Assembly (NCBI RefSeq): GCF_051209875.1 | Contig: NZ_JBNTQY010000001.1 | Location: 2,232,001-2,296,000, forward strand | DNA from: Emticicia sp051209875 | GTDB taxonomy: Bacteria; Bacteroidota; Bacteroidia; Cytophagales; Spirosomataceae | Direction of reading: 5' to 3' | DNA length: 64,000 bases | Shown: positions 9,395 through 17,810 of the stretch, piece after piece | Layout of the letters: each line of letters starts with the position of its first letter | How positions within the stretch are numbered: position 1 is the stretch's first letter | Made by a program: the position numbers and the translations under genes | Notes under the pieces: generated by a model | The model's database searches: none | What the model saw: only the letters and a program-made list of their open reading frames with translations | What the model was told of the DNA's origin: nothing

Positions 9395-11018
9395 AATTCA
9401 AGATATAATATTGAAATACAAACTTTATTTATTGCCAATACTGACATTATGCCTTTATTGTCTTAATAAATCATTTGTATTTAATTTACATGATTTTGGC
9501 AATTCCTATTTTCCAGCTCTCATGCTTTATGACGGGCAAAGCCCTGAAAAAATTGTCTTTGATATTTATGATTTTAATCTATTTGCTTGGCAGAAAGGAT
9601 ACAATGAAGCTTTGCTTGACTATTATCTCAATTCCCCATTTTCTGCTACTTTTTTATATCCCTTTGTATATTTTAAAAATGCCTATTCTGCTAAGTTATT
9701 TTTCAATATCATAAGTATTATTTTATTCATTTTGTCGATCGAAATTCTTTCAAAATATATCGAAAAAAAGAATAGATTATTGATAGGGCTTCTGCCAATT
9801 TTATTTTTTATTCCGATTCAAAATAATATACTTTTTGGTCAATTTTATTTGATAATTTTTGCATTTACAATTTTTGCCTTTCATTTTTATTTTAAAAAAA
9901 ACTCCTTATTTTCTGCAATTTTCCTCAGTTTTGCAATACTTACAAAGGTTTTTCCTATTTTTTATGGTTTTTCTTTATTGATAAATTCGAAGAGAAGAGA
10001 TTTTCTTTATTTCTTTTTATCTTGCTTGCTATTATTCTTGATTTCGATTTTTATCAGTGGGTTTTCATTTTGGAATATCTATCTTTTTGATCAATTGCCA
10101 ACTGCCTTTTTGAATGAATCGACGATTGGTTTTCAGTTTAATGTGCAGTCATTTGATGTATTTTTTAAGTATCTTTTTTTCAAAGATAGTTTTTATAATC
10201 CCAACCCAATTTTAGACAATATTTTTCTATTTTATCTTTCTATCTTTTTAGTCAAATCTTTGATTTTAGGTGTTACAATTTCCTTCGTAAACAGCCATAA
10301 AACAGAAGTTTGGAAAAGTCTCAGTTGTATCATTATTGCTTTGTTTCTCTTGCAAAGTCGTACAGCAAGTTATTCAACAGTGCTTTGGATTATTCCAATG
10401 TTTGTTTTTATAAGTCACTCAAATTCAGTTGTTTATAAAATTATTTTTTGTATTTTATTATTTTTTGCCTTTAATTTTTCTTACGTTCGTTTACCTTTTT
10501 TCTTTCAATTTTCTCGTTTGTGGTTAAGTCTTTTTTTGTTTGTTTTTCTATTTGAAAAGTCATTTTTTTTGCCCCAAAATAATATAATCAATACTCAGTT
10601 TTTTGTGAAATTTATAAGGTTGAATGTTCAATTTTTTATATTAGCTTTCATGATCTTTTTGCCTATACTTTTGAAAGGACTTTTTGCTGATTTTTCAGAT
10701 AATTCAAAGTATGTTTTGCCAAACAAAGGTCAATTTATTACATACGATTTTAAGGTTGAAAATGGCAAATTAGTGGTTTTTGATTTATCAAAAAATGGGA
10801 AAGAAAAATTAATAACTAATATTGCCGTTTCTTCTTTCGATACCCTAAGTTGCAAAATAAAAAACAATCAAATTTATCTAAATCAGCAATTAATAGCCTT
10901 GCCAAATTCTTTGAAAAAAAAGGCAGTTTTGGTGAATCAAAGTGAGATATATTTTCTTACAGACCACCATTCGAGATTTGGGTGGTTTACCTTAAAAAAA
11001 ATAAAAATTAATGATTAA
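9387..11018 (+). CDS. GT87-like (DUF2029) polytopic glycosyltransferase
   Basis: The 543-residue protein has about eleven hydrophobic segments followed by a soluble C-terminal tail from about residue 435. Near the N-terminus, after the first segment, LHDFGNSYFPALMLYDGQ and YLNSPFSATFLYPFVYF resemble the periplasmic loop of GT-C/GT87 enzymes, where an early Asp is the catalytic candidate. A central LFGQFYLIIFA matches the GQ-N/F motif of DUF2029. GT87 enzymes transfer mannose or arabinose from polyprenyl-phosphate sugars, so an extracytoplasmic sugar transfer is inferred. It overlaps the FkbM gene and the following gene by 8 bases each. Confidence 0.7.
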   Translation: MPKIQDIILKYKLYLLPILTLCLYCLNKSFVFNLHDFGNSYFPALMLYDGQSPEKIVFDIYDFNLFAWQKGYNEALLDYYLNSPFSATFLYPFVYFKNAYSAKLFFNIISIILFILSIEILSKYIEKKNRLLIGLLPILFFIPIQNNILFGQFYLIIFAFTIFAFHFYFKKNSLFSAIFLSFAILTKVFPIFYGFSLLINSKRRDFLYFFLSCLLLFLISIFISGFSFWNIYLFDQLPTAFLNESTIGFQFNVQSFDVFFKYLFFKDSFYNPNPILDNIFLFYLSIFLVKSLILGVTISFVNSHKTEVWKSLSCIIIALFLLQSRTASYSTVLWIIPMFVFISHSNSVVYKIIFCILLFFAFNFSYVRLPFFFQFSRLWLSLFLFVFLFEKSFFLPQNNIINTQFFVKFIRLNVQFFILAFMIFLPILLKGLFADFSDNSKYVLPNKGQFITYDFKVENGKLVVFDLSKNGKEKLITNIAVSSFDTLSCKIKNNQIYLNQQLIALPNSLKKKAVLVNQSEIYFLTDHHSRFGWFTLKKIKIND

Positions 11019-11835
11019 AAAATATTTCAAATATTATTTTTTAGACGCAATTACCTTGATCTTCAAGGAATTACAATTGACTTTTTCTTCTGAAAAACCA
11101 ATTTTAGTTTTTTCGATGGGAAAAGTTGGCTCCTTAAGTGTCTATTTTGCTCTAAAAAAATATTGGCAATACCCTGTTTTTCATATCCATTCTTTGGATG
11201 AAGACGAACAAAAAATGTACGATAGGCAATGCTTTGAAAAAGGAATTTTGCCTGGAAGTAGAAGTGCGATTCCTATGATTAATCGAAGGATATTGAAAAA
11301 AAAACGACCATTTAAAATTATTACTTTAGTTAGAAATCCTGTTGAAAGAAACATTTCTGCTTTTTTCGAAGCTTTTGAATATTATGTAGGTATTCCAGCC
11401 GAAAAATATAAAGGAACAATGCATGATTTAGAAATCATTTATCACCAAAAAATGGCTCATCAATACCCAAATAATTGGTTTACAAGTCATTTTTATAAAC
11501 AAACGGGTATTAATATCTATGATTTCGCATTTTCAAAAGTAGAAAAATACCAAGTATTCAAGCATACAAATATTGAAGTTTTGGTATTAGATGTTGCTTT
11601 AGCTGATGCTGAAAAAGAAAAACAAATTGAGTTTTTCTGTGGCAAAAAAAATATTAGAATTGAAAGGAAAAATGTTAGAGAAACAACTTCTTCGGCTGAG
11701 TTATATAAGAAATTTAAAGAAACTATTATCTTTGAAAAATCATATTTAGATATGTTACTTGAGACACCCTATTTTAATCACTTTTTCGATAGCAATGAGA
11801 AGGTAAAAACAGAAAGGAGGTGGTTGAAAAAATGA
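11011..11835 (+). CDS. Sulfotransferase-like capsular polysaccharide protein (NKWYS family)
   Basis: The 274-residue protein shows a nucleotide-loop motif FSMGKVGSLS near residue 33, equivalent to the 5'-phosphosulfate binding loop, and LVRNPVERNISAFFEAF, like the 3'-phosphate binding motif of PAPS sulfotransferases. NNWFTSHFYKQTGINIYDF fits the Trp-centred signature of the NKWYS 'putative capsular polysaccharide synthesis' family. Sulfation of a glycan is the best guess; a phosphotransferase-like role cannot be excluded. The gene ends in a region that also contains a strong AGGAGG ribosome binding site for the next gene. Confidence 0.68.
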   Translation: MIKKYFKYYFLDAITLIFKELQLTFSSEKPILVFSMGKVGSLSVYFALKKYWQYPVFHIHSLDEDEQKMYDRQCFEKGILPGSRSAIPMINRRILKKKRPFKIITLVRNPVERNISAFFEAFEYYVGIPAEKYKGTMHDLEIIYHQKMAHQYPNNWFTSHFYKQTGINIYDFAFSKVEKYQVFKHTNIEVLVLDVALADAEKEKQIEFFCGKKNIRIERKNVRETTSSAELYKKFKETIIFEKSYLDMLLETPYFNHFFDSNEKVKTERRWLKK

Positions 11836-12971
11836 AAAAAAACTTTATTATAATCGCTGTTTTTGTTCTTTTTTCATGCGTGAATACAATAAAGCCAACA
11901 GATGATTATCGAATAAACTTGCGATGGATAAAAAGTAGTGCTGGAGAAGATGGAGAAAAGGCTACCAAAGGAATACTTTGGGCTTTAGCTTATGTTGGAG
12001 CAGAATTGCCGAAAGAAAGCATTAAAAAAGGTATATTTCTAAACGAAAACCAAATTTTTCAGCTTGATTTTTCAGCTCTTGGTTTTGATGAAAATGCATT
12101 GAAAGCATGGTCTAAACTTATCACTTTCTCAAAAAAAACAGAAGAGTATAAAAAATATGGTTCCATTGATTTAAGTCGCTTTTTAGTTTTTACAGTTTAT
12201 AGTCCCTGGCACTACTATCAGATTACTGGTGTCTCCACTTCGCTTGATAGTTTTTTTGATAATTCTTTGAATAGTGCAAAATTTGATTTTTTTCCAGTTA
12301 CACATTCAAGCGTTACAGATGGACATCGTTTATTAAAATATCGAATCGAAAGTAATGTTGAAAAATCAAAATTTTTAGCAATTGAAGGAGATGGAAAGCT
12401 AACAGATTCGACTTTTAGAGAAGCTGAGTATGAAGCCATTGATTTAATGAAAAATGGTCAACTCCGATATGCAATTTATAATTTGAATGGAAAATTGTCA
12501 GATTTTGCACAAAAAAAATATAGTTCAGCTGGTAATCCAGCCAAGTGTATGTGGTGTCATGAAGGAGTTCTTGCTCCACTATTTACAGAAAATCAAGCGG
12601 TAAGAGGTTATAAGCTACCACAAGATTTCAATTCAGAAATGCTTCAAACGCAACTCATCATTAATATTTATCGTAATAGTAGAAATTCAACCATTGATTT
12701 TAACATCCATAAAGATCATGAATTAAGTGAAATTCTGTACACGAGTTTTATGGAACCTTCGGCAGAAAGGCTTGCCCAAGAATGGAAAATTTCAGTTGAA
12801 GAAGTTAAAGCAAAATTGGAAACCTTGAAAACTCACCGAAATCATGAATTTGTTTTTCTCGGTGAATTATTCGATAGAAATGAGGTTGAAAAATACGCTC
12901 CATTTCAGTCGATTCCATTTCCGAGTTCTATTAGAGAGCAAAACAATAACGAACTAAATATTTTTAAATGA
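11832..12971 (+). CDS. Lipoprotein with a CxxCH haem-type motif
   Basis: A short lipoprotein signal peptide ends in VLFSC, with Cys16 as the lipidated residue. The 379-residue protein carries one C239-M-W-C242-H243 motif, the covalent haem c attachment pattern, in AKCMWCHEGVLAPLF. The rest is soluble and not recognised. The start at 11832 is preferred over the ATG at 11820: it overlaps the previous stop as ATGA, sits about ten bases after AGGAGGT at 11815-11821, and gives a compact signal peptide. Exported cytochrome-like proteins are unexpected among glycan genes, so it may perform or support a redox step on the exported product. The haem assignment is an inference from the motif only. Confidence 0.75.
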   Translation: MKKNFIIIAVFVLFSCVNTIKPTDDYRINLRWIKSSAGEDGEKATKGILWALAYVGAELPKESIKKGIFLNENQIFQLDFSALGFDENALKAWSKLITFSKKTEEYKKYGSIDLSRFLVFTVYSPWHYYQITGVSTSLDSFFDNSLNSAKFDFFPVTHSSVTDGHRLLKYRIESNVEKSKFLAIEGDGKLTDSTFREAEYEAIDLMKNGQLRYAIYNLNGKLSDFAQKKYSSAGNPAKCMWCHEGVLAPLFTENQAVRGYKLPQDFNSEMLQTQLIINIYRNSRNSTIDFNIHKDHELSEILYTSFMEPSAERLAQEWKISVEEVKAKLETLKTHRNHEFVFLGELFDRNEVEKYAPFQSIPFPSSIREQNNNELNIFK

Positions 12972-14164
12972 TAGCCAAGTATTCAACCAAGATTAAGTTT
13001 TTTTATTCTATTGCTGAAATAGTTTTTTGGTTGATTATTAAGATAATACACTGTTTTTCGATACGTAGAAAAGAAAATAATAGCCGCTTTAAAATTTTAC
13101 TCCTTGAACCCTACCAAATGGGTGATGTGATTTCTCTCTCTCTTTTACTTGACCCACTTGAAGAAAAATTCCCTGACTCAGACATTTATATTTTATGTAA
13201 AACAGCTAATTTTTTTGAAAATGATAAGAGAGTAAAAGGAGTTTTTCAGACCGACTTTGGTTGGACAACTCAAAATGAAAATCGTTGGAAAAGTATCAAG
13301 AAATGGTTTTCTATGCTAAATAATTTAAAAAAAATCAGGGAATTTAATTTTGATATTGGCATCGAAACTCGTGGGGACATTCGCTCACAATTTATTTTGA
13401 ACTTTATTTGTGCAAAACAAATCATCGGCTATAATCAAGCTATCACAACCGACTTGAAAAATTTTGGTTTCTTAGTGAATAAAAAAGTTTTCCCAAACCC
13501 AAAATATAAACATCGTTTTGAGTGGAATTTATATTTATTGACTTCATTAGGTATTGAAGAAAATAAACTTTTTCCAGTAATGCTACCGAGTTTTCGAGTA
13601 GGGGATGTTATTTTGAATAAAAATAACGATGAAAAATATATACTTATTCACATCGGTGCAGGATGGAAATATAAATTGTGGAAAAATGAAAATTGGATAC
13701 TTTTGATCCAAAAATTACTTCAAGAGTATGCATTGCAAATAAAAATTATTGGTGGTGAGAAGGAGAAAAAAGATTTAGAATTTATTGCAGAAAAGTTTCA
13801 ATACTCTTCAAGATTCATTTCACAAGTCACTGATTTTCAGCAACTTACATTCGATATATTACACTCCGAAATATTTATTTGCTTAGATTCAGGCCCACAA
13901 AATTTAGCTTCTTGTTTGAACACAAAAGTTGTGGTGTTATTTGGTCCTGGCCATTCGGAGGCCTTTAGACCGTACAATTCTGCAAGTCGTTTTATTCACA
14001 AGATTGAAACATTTAATTGTCATCCTTGTTTTCAGCAAAATTGTCAATTTTCTACTGTTTCTTGTATGACAAAGATTACTGTTGAAGATGTTCTCTATAC
14101 TATTTCAACGCTTGATGGTATTTATACTTACAAAATATCACCAACCATTTTCACATACATCTAA
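12968..14164 (+). CDS. GT9 (heptosyltransferase-like) glycosyltransferase
   Basis: The 398-residue protein has the ADP-heptose:LPS heptosyltransferase layout. An N-terminal hydrophobic stretch leads into LLEPYQMGDVISLSLLLDPL, the conserved G-D-x-h/I-x(n)-P motif. The C-terminal domain has LIHIGAGWKYKLWKNENW, then IICLDSGPQNLASCLNTKVV and VLFGPGHSEAFRP, where the D/SGP-x-H/N-A pattern binds the nucleotide sugar. A cluster of Cys near residues 355-371 is common in the family. It is the last gene of the cluster and is followed by a terminator-like hairpin. The donor sugar is not determined. Confidence 0.85.
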   Translation: MIAKYSTKIKFFYSIAEIVFWLIIKIIHCFSIRRKENNSRFKILLLEPYQMGDVISLSLLLDPLEEKFPDSDIYILCKTANFFENDKRVKGVFQTDFGWTTQNENRWKSIKKWFSMLNNLKKIREFNFDIGIETRGDIRSQFILNFICAKQIIGYNQAITTDLKNFGFLVNKKVFPNPKYKHRFEWNLYLLTSLGIEENKLFPVMLPSFRVGDVILNKNNDEKYILIHIGAGWKYKLWKNENWILLIQKLLQEYALQIKIIGGEKEKKDLEFIAEKFQYSSRFISQVTDFQQLTFDILHSEIFICLDSGPQNLASCLNTKVVVLFGPGHSEAFRPYNSASRFIHKIETFNCHPCFQQNCQFSTVSCMTKITVEDVLYTISTLDGIYTYKISPTIFTYI

Positions 14165-14211
14165 TTTCTTATGATTGGCTCGCCAGTCGTTCAAAATGAT
14201 TGTTTATATAA

Positions 14212-14249
14212 AGTCTGATAACCTCATAGGGGATAGTCAGGCTTTTTTT
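14212..14249 (+). terminator. Rho-independent terminator after the glycan/radical SAM cluster
   Basis: AGTCTGATA and TATAGTCAGGCT-type arms around a short loop form a stem of about nine pairs with one G-T pair, followed by seven T. The hairpin lies about 50 bases after the GT9 stop and fits the end of the long plus-strand operon. Confidence 0.65.
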
Positions 14250-14363
14250 ATGTATAAAAATTAAATATTTTTTAATTTTTATATGTTTATTATTGGCATA
14301 TTTTGCAATTTGAGTACTTTTTACAATCACAAACCTATTCTAATGCAGATTAAATTTGTGAGA

Positions 14364-14371
14364 TAGTTTTG
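14364..14371 (+). promoter_or_regulatory. Candidate -7 element upstream of the GntP permease
   Basis: TAGTTTTG matches the Bacteroidota TAnnTTTG box and lies 48 bases before the start codon. No TTG is found at the usual -33 spacing, so the call is tentative. Confidence 0.35.
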
Positions 14372-14418
14372 TGTTATGAAAAGTGATAAATTGATTCAAC
14401 CTTATAAATAATGATTGT

Positions 14419-15735
14419 ATGCCACTATTAATTACAGTTATTGGCCTTATTGTGCTTATTATTTTAATTTCTTACTTTAAGATACATACTTTTTTAGCAT
14501 TTTTAATAGTTTCTATGGGCGTTGGTATTTCTTTAAATATGAAGCCAACAGTCATCCTTAATGCCATTCAGCAAGGAGCCGGTAGTACACTCGGCTCTTT
14601 GGTTGCCATTATTGCTTTGGGAGCAATGCTTGGCAAATTGGTTGCTCAAAGTGGTGCTGCACAACGCATTTCAACCAAAATGATTGAACTTGTGGGTAAA
14701 AAGAATGTTAGATGGGCTTTTCTGATTACAGGTTTTATTGTTGGTTTGCCTTTGTTCTTTTCTGTTGGTTTTTTGTTAATTACCCCTTTGGTAATTACAG
14801 TTGCTTATCGTTATAAAATTCCTGCGGTTTACATTGGAATTCCGATGATTGCTTCTCTTTCTGTTACACAAGGATATTTACCACCACACCCTGCACCTCT
14901 GGCTATTTGTAAGCAATTTAATGTTGATATAGGTTTGACACTTTTTTATGGAATTTTGATTGCGATTCCTGCAACATTGATTTCTGGAGCACTGTTTGGT
15001 TCAACTTTAAAAAAATACACCATGTTACCTAATAAGGCTTTTATTGCTGAAGAGCTTACAGATGAGCAAATGCCTTCAACATTTAATAGCCTTTTAAGTA
15101 TATTATTACCAATCATTTTGATAAGTTTTTGTACCATCACACTCTCCTTTTTACCTCAAAATGCTTATTTCCGACAAACACTTGTATTTATTGGTGACCC
15201 TGTTGTAAGTATGTTGATTTCGGTTTTAGTGGCAATGTATTTATTAGGAATCAAACAAAACAAAAAATTGAATGAAATTGCCACGCAATTAGGTGATTCG
15301 GTGAAAGATGTGACCATGATTCTTTTAGTTTTTGCAGGAGCTGGAGCTTTAAAACAAGTCTTAACCGAGGGCGGTGTAAGCCAATCTATCGCAGATTTGA
15401 TGCAAAATTCTTCCATGCATCCTTTGGTTTTGGCATGGGGAATGGCTGCTATTATTAGAATTGCTGTTGGTTCTTCTACCGTTTCTGGCATCACGACAGC
15501 AGGATTTATGGCTCCTTTGCTCATTTCATCACATACCGAGCCTCATTTGATGGTTTTGAGTATAGGTGCAGGAAGCATGACTTGTTCGCATGTCAATGAT
15601 TCAGGGTTTTGGCTTTACAAAGAATATTTTCAACTCACGATGATGGAAACACTCAAAACTTGGACGGTCATGGAAACACTTGTATCAATTACAGGACTGT
15701 TAGGTGTTTTGGCTCTGAATTGGGTGATTGGTTAA
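14419..15735 (+). CDS. GntP-family gluconate/carboxylate:H+ symporter
   Basis: The 438-residue protein is almost entirely membrane-embedded, with about 12 segments. It shows GntP hallmarks: IALGAMLGKLVAQSGAAQRI, LPLFFSVGFLLITPLV, TQGYLPPHPAPLAI and SMTCSHVNDSGFW. Members import gluconate or related sugar acids with protons. No sugar-acid catabolic gene is adjacent, so the substrate is inferred only from family. It lies after a terminator and before a TetR gene. A local link to the efflux operon is not supported, as the palindromic operator starts only after its stop. Confidence 0.92.
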   Translation: MPLLITVIGLIVLIILISYFKIHTFLAFLIVSMGVGISLNMKPTVILNAIQQGAGSTLGSLVAIIALGAMLGKLVAQSGAAQRISTKMIELVGKKNVRWAFLITGFIVGLPLFFSVGFLLITPLVITVAYRYKIPAVYIGIPMIASLSVTQGYLPPHPAPLAICKQFNVDIGLTLFYGILIAIPATLISGALFGSTLKKYTMLPNKAFIAEELTDEQMPSTFNSLLSILLPIILISFCTITLSFLPQNAYFRQTLVFIGDPVVSMLISVLVAMYLLGIKQNKKLNEIATQLGDSVKDVTMILLVFAGAGALKQVLTEGGVSQSIADLMQNSSMHPLVLAWGMAAIIRIAVGSSTVSGITTAGFMAPLLISSHTEPHLMVLSIGAGSMTCSHVNDSGFWLYKEYFQLTMMETLKTWTVMETLVSITGLLGVLALNWVIG

Positions 15736-15816
15736 AATCTTCTTCTTTTTCTCAATTATTAAAAAAAAACTCTTAAAAAATTTGAAAAAAATAAATAAGC
15801 TATTAAGTTTGCATCA

Positions 15817-15865
15817 AATTTAACCAATTGGTTAAATTAAATAGTTAAATTATTTGGTTAATTTA
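15817..15865 (+). promoter_or_regulatory. Palindromic operator array in front of the TetR gene
   Basis: A perfect 22-base palindrome at 15817-15838 has the half site TGGTTAAATT. GTTAAATTA then recurs at 15831 and 15844, and as GTTAATTTA at 15857, a 13-base period that reaches the start codon. Autorepression by the TetR protein is the obvious inference: local TetR regulators usually bind palindromes that overlap their own promoter. The array likely controls the whole efflux operon. Confidence 0.7.
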
Positions 15866-16467
15866 TGAAAGAGTTAGAAATTAGCACCGAAGAAAAGATT
15901 TTAGAGGCGGCTGAAAAGATTTTTTTGCAGGATGGTTACAGTGGCTCTCGGATGCAAGACATTGCAGATTTAGCTGGAATCAATAAAGCTTTATTGCATT
16001 ACTATTTTCGTTCAAAAGATAAGTTATTTGAATATATTTTTGATAAAAAAGCATCTATAATGTTTCCTTCAATGGAAGAATTATTTGACAAAAACATGGA
16101 TTTTATAGAAATATTAGACCTTTTTATTGAAAAATATATTGATTTATTAATTAAAAATCCATTTTTACCCTTGTTTGTTATCACCACTGTTAATAAACCT
16201 AATAGCCAAGATTTTATTAAAAAACTACCTATCGGACTTCAAAAGAAACTGGTGGAGGCTTTTATGAAAGATGTTTCGGAAGGGAAAATTAAGCCTTTAA
16301 ATCCATTACATTTTATTATTTCAGTTATAAGCATGTGTGCGTTTCCATTCATGGCAAAGCCAGTAATCATGCAGATTGCTAATGCGAGTGAAGAAGATTT
16401 TAAGACTATTATGCAAAGCCGAGTTACCGAAATTCAAGGATATGTACAAGTTTTATTGAAACCTTGA
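15865..16467 (+). CDS. TetR-family transcriptional repressor
   Basis: The 200-residue protein has the TetR N-terminal helix-turn-helix at about residues 8-55: EEKILEAAEKIFLQDGYSG, then QDIADLAGINKALLHYYFRS and KDKLFEYIF. The C-terminal ligand domain is not conserved enough to name the effector. It is the first gene of an efflux operon and sits directly on a palindromic operator array, so it probably senses a toxic compound and represses the pump. Its TGA stop overlaps a possible TTG start of the next frame, but the better start of that gene is 30 bases downstream. Confidence 0.9.
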   Translation: MKELEISTEEKILEAAEKIFLQDGYSGSRMQDIADLAGINKALLHYYFRSKDKLFEYIFDKKASIMFPSMEELFDKNMDFIEILDLFIEKYIDLLIKNPFLPLFVITTVNKPNSQDFIKKLPIGLQKKLVEAFMKDVSEGKIKPLNPLHFIISVISMCAFPFMAKPVIMQIANASEEDFKTIMQSRVTEIQGYVQVLLKP

Positions 16468-16496
16468 AATATGTTCTATTTTCAATATTTTTCAAA

Positions 16497-17762
16497 ATGA
16501 ATAAATATAAATTAATTTTTACCCTTTGTTTGCTTTGCCGAACCTTGTGGTTGTCGGCTCAAACAACTTTGCAATCTTGCATTGATTTAGCCGAAAAAAA
16601 TAGCCCACAAGCTCAATTATTGCCTTTGGTGAAAGAAGCCGAAGCTGTACAAATTGGTGTATTGAATAAAAATCTCTTACCACAAGCGTCGTTGGGCGGA
16701 CAAGCGACTTGGCAATCAGCCGTGACGAGTTTGCCAATTTCATTACCAAATATCAGTGTTCCAACGATTTCAAAAGACCAATACAAAGCCACTTTAGACG
16801 TAACACAAAGTCTTTGGGACGGTGGAGCAACGAAAAGTCAAAAACAATTGGCTATTGCTTCGGCCAATGCCGATACTCGTAGCATCGAAAATAGCCTTTA
16901 TCAAACTCGTGAGCAGATTTCAAATTTGTATTTTGGTGCATTATTGGCAGAAAAACAACTGAAAAATAGTGAAACTACAAAAAATGACCTCGAAAACCAG
17001 CTTAAAAAGCAAAGTGCCAATGTAGATAATGGAACGGCAATCAAGAGCAATGTGATGATGCTTGAAGCTCGATTGATTGAACTGAAACAACAACAAAGAG
17101 AAATCAGAAGTCGAAAATTAGCAGCATTAAAAGGACTTTCAATTTTGACTGGAAAGGATTTTACTGAAAATGTTATCTTGGAAGAACCACATTTAGCTTT
17201 GATTGAAACTGCTACAATTGACCGCCCCGAACTCAAGTTTTATGATGCCCAAAAAGATTTGGCAGAAGCAAATAAATTAGCCATCAAATCTAAATATTCG
17301 CCTAAAATTAATCTTTTTGCAACAGGAGGCTATGGTCGCCCAGGCTTGAATATGCTTTCACCTGATTTTTCGACTTATTTTATTGGTGGAATTTCGCTGA
17401 GAGTTCCTTTGTCGAATTTTTATTTAAAGACAAAAGATTCTGATTTACGCCAAATTGATATAAATAAAGAGAAAATTGAGCGTCAGAAAGAAGTTTTCTT
17501 GCAACAAACACAATTAAAATTAGCCTCTCAAAATGAAGATTTTGCAAAATTGCAAGACCAAATAAAAGAAGACCAACGCCTCATTGAAATACGAACTTAT
17601 ATGAAACAAACTGCTGAAAATCGCTTAGAAAATGGCGTGATTACAGTAAGTGATTTTATATCGGAAGTAGATAATGAGGTCATTGCTAAACAAAATTTGA
17701 GCCTGCATCAAATTCAACTCATGCAAATCATTAATAATATCAAAATTACAAAAGGGAACTAA
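16497..17762 (+). CDS. TolC-family outer membrane efflux protein
   Basis: From the chosen ATG the protein has 421 residues and a signal peptide of about 22 residues ending ...LWLSAQT. A TTG-initiated extension to 16464 would place 11 extra residues before it. Repeated long helical segments (about 30-200 and 230-420) with heptad patterns, plus LQSCIDLAEKNSPQ and VTQSLWDGGATKSQ, match the duplicated TolC/OEP fold. It would form the outer membrane channel for the adaptor and ABC pump encoded next. Confidence 0.88.
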   Translation: MNKYKLIFTLCLLCRTLWLSAQTTLQSCIDLAEKNSPQAQLLPLVKEAEAVQIGVLNKNLLPQASLGGQATWQSAVTSLPISLPNISVPTISKDQYKATLDVTQSLWDGGATKSQKQLAIASANADTRSIENSLYQTREQISNLYFGALLAEKQLKNSETTKNDLENQLKKQSANVDNGTAIKSNVMMLEARLIELKQQQREIRSRKLAALKGLSILTGKDFTENVILEEPHLALIETATIDRPELKFYDAQKDLAEANKLAIKSKYSPKINLFATGGYGRPGLNMLSPDFSTYFIGGISLRVPLSNFYLKTKDSDLRQIDINKEKIERQKEVFLQQTQLKLASQNEDFAKLQDQIKEDQRLIEIRTYMKQTAENRLENGVITVSDFISEVDNEVIAKQNLSLHQIQLMQIINNIKITKGN

Positions 17763-17810
17763 CAACGTTGGAAAGTTTTAAATTCTGATGTTGTTTAAAA
17801 TTAAGAAAAT

